Source: Acinetobacter sp.
Lineage (GTDB): Bacteria; Pseudomonadota; Gammaproteobacteria; Pseudomonadales; Moraxellaceae
Assembly (NCBI GenBank): GCA_030523805.1
Contig: JAUNHS010000096.1
Coordinates: 1-6,325, forward strand
Direction of reading: 5' to 3'
DNA: 6,325 nucleotides
The notes under the pieces are model-generated. The model did no database searches, was not told where the DNA came from, and saw nothing but the letters and a program-made list of their open reading frames with translations. Shown in pieces: positions 5,769-6,325 of this stretch (positions are counted from its first letter, which is position 1; every line of letters starts with the position of its first letter). Position numbers and translations under genes: made by a program.

Positions 5769-6325
5769 ATGCCATTTACCATTGCCCAACTGACTGAATT
5801 TGAAGAAGAGATTAAAAAAAGTCGCTTCCAAGCCTTTGCTGTGCCTGTTGCCAGTGAGCAAGATGTGAAGGATTTTCTTACGCAAATGAAAGACCCAAGC
5901 ACTACACATCAATGTTGGGCGTGGAAAATTGGGCATGATGTGCGTTTTAATGATGATGGCGAACCGTCTGGCACGGCAGGTCGTCCGATTTTAGCGACTA
6001 TTGAAGGCAATGATTTAACCAATGTTTTGGTATTGGTCAATCGTTGGTTTGGTGGAGTAAAATTAGGCACTGGTGGTTTGGTGCGTGCTTATGGTGGCTG
6101 TGCAGGGAAATGTTTACAACTCGCTGAAAAAATTGAACTTATTCATAAAAAGATGGCTCATTTTCAGTGTGATTTTTCAGAATGGGCGATTTTGCAATAT
6201 GAGTTACAACTACATCAAGTAGAGTTTCAAGAGACTTATACTGCGATAGGTGTAGATGTAGAAGTGTCGTTATTGGAAAATCAAATTGAGCATTTTATTA
6301 AAAAAATTCAAGATGTTACTCGTGG
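5769..6325 (+). CDS. YigZ/IMPACT-family protein (3' end outside window)
   Basis: The reading frame is open from the ATG at 5769 to the right edge, giving 185 complete codons and no stop; by comparison with E. coli YigZ (about 204 aa), only a short C-terminal piece should be missing. The UPF0029/IMPACT N-terminal domain is clear: SRFQAFAVPV (18-27), HQCWAWKIG (47-55), the signature NDDGEPSGTAGRPIL (61-75), and VNRWFGGVKLGTGGLVRAYG (90-109). The remainder resembles the C-terminal domain with an EF-G domain V-like fold. Eukaryotic IMPACT acts in translational control through GCN1; the bacterial role is not well defined, so no function is assigned. No Shine-Dalgarno sequence is visible before the ATG (TTTTTCCTAACATC). 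It has its own promoter and no evident link to Fe-S assembly. Confidence 0.93.
   Translation, partial: MPFTIAQLTEFEEEIKKSRFQAFAVPVASEQDVKDFLTQMKDPSTTHQCWAWKIGHDVRFNDDGEPSGTAGRPILATIEGNDLTNVLVLVNRWFGGVKLGTGGLVRAYGGCAGKCLQLAEKIELIHKKMAHFQCDFSEWAILQYELQLHQVEFQETYTAIGVDVEVSLLENQIEHFIKKIQDVTR

Noticed and set aside
5733..5936. 67-codon minus-strand frame across the yigZ promoter and 5' end.
   Set aside because: It is antisense to a well-supported gene and its promoter, with no homology visible.

Overview
The window holds a complete housekeeping iron-sulfur cluster (ISC) assembly operon on the + strand, in the order iscR-iscS-iscU-iscA-hscB-hscA-fdx, followed by the 5' part of an unrelated YigZ/IMPACT-family gene that runs off the right edge. 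The AT-rich composition, the gammaproteobacterial gene order and the style of the proteins (IscR starting [19 protein letters not shown], Fdx with CDCSCACTTC, no iscX after fdx) suggest a gammaproteobacterium of the Moraxellaceae, probably Acinetobacter or a close relative. The family placement is inference from recalled protein similarity; the genus is not proven.

Layout. Bases 1-92 carry the operon promoter (TTGACT, 17 bp, TAAAAT), with a perfect inverted repeat (TGACTAA-T-TTAGTCA) over the -35 box that fits a type 1 IscR operator. iscR is 93-560, iscS 632-1849, iscU 1935-2321, iscA 2435-2755, hscB 2807-3328, hscA 3411-5282 and fdx 5306-5647. A strong intrinsic terminator (about 5658-5687) closes the operon. 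A separate promoter (about 5711-5739) then drives the yigZ-like gene from 5769, which is cut at 6325. No gene-free stretch exceeds about 125 bases.

How the genes work together. IscS takes sulfur from cysteine and hands it to IscU, on which a [2Fe-2S] cluster is built. Fdx supplies electrons. HscA (Hsp70 type) and HscB (J protein) release the cluster from IscU by recognising its LPPVK loop. IscA is an A-type carrier or iron-binding partner. IscR, itself a [2Fe-2S] protein, senses cluster supply and represses the operon. All diagnostic residues checked in each protein are present, so the pathway looks intact.

The genes are conventional; I see no undescribed protein system. The least explained part is non-coding. 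Each of the first three gene junctions (iscR/iscS, iscS/iscU, iscU/iscA) holds a distinct inverted repeat able to form an mRNA hairpin, none followed by a T-run, while the later junctions have none. The third repeat also encloses a perfect TATAAT. These could set differential stability or expression of iscR, iscS, iscU and iscA.
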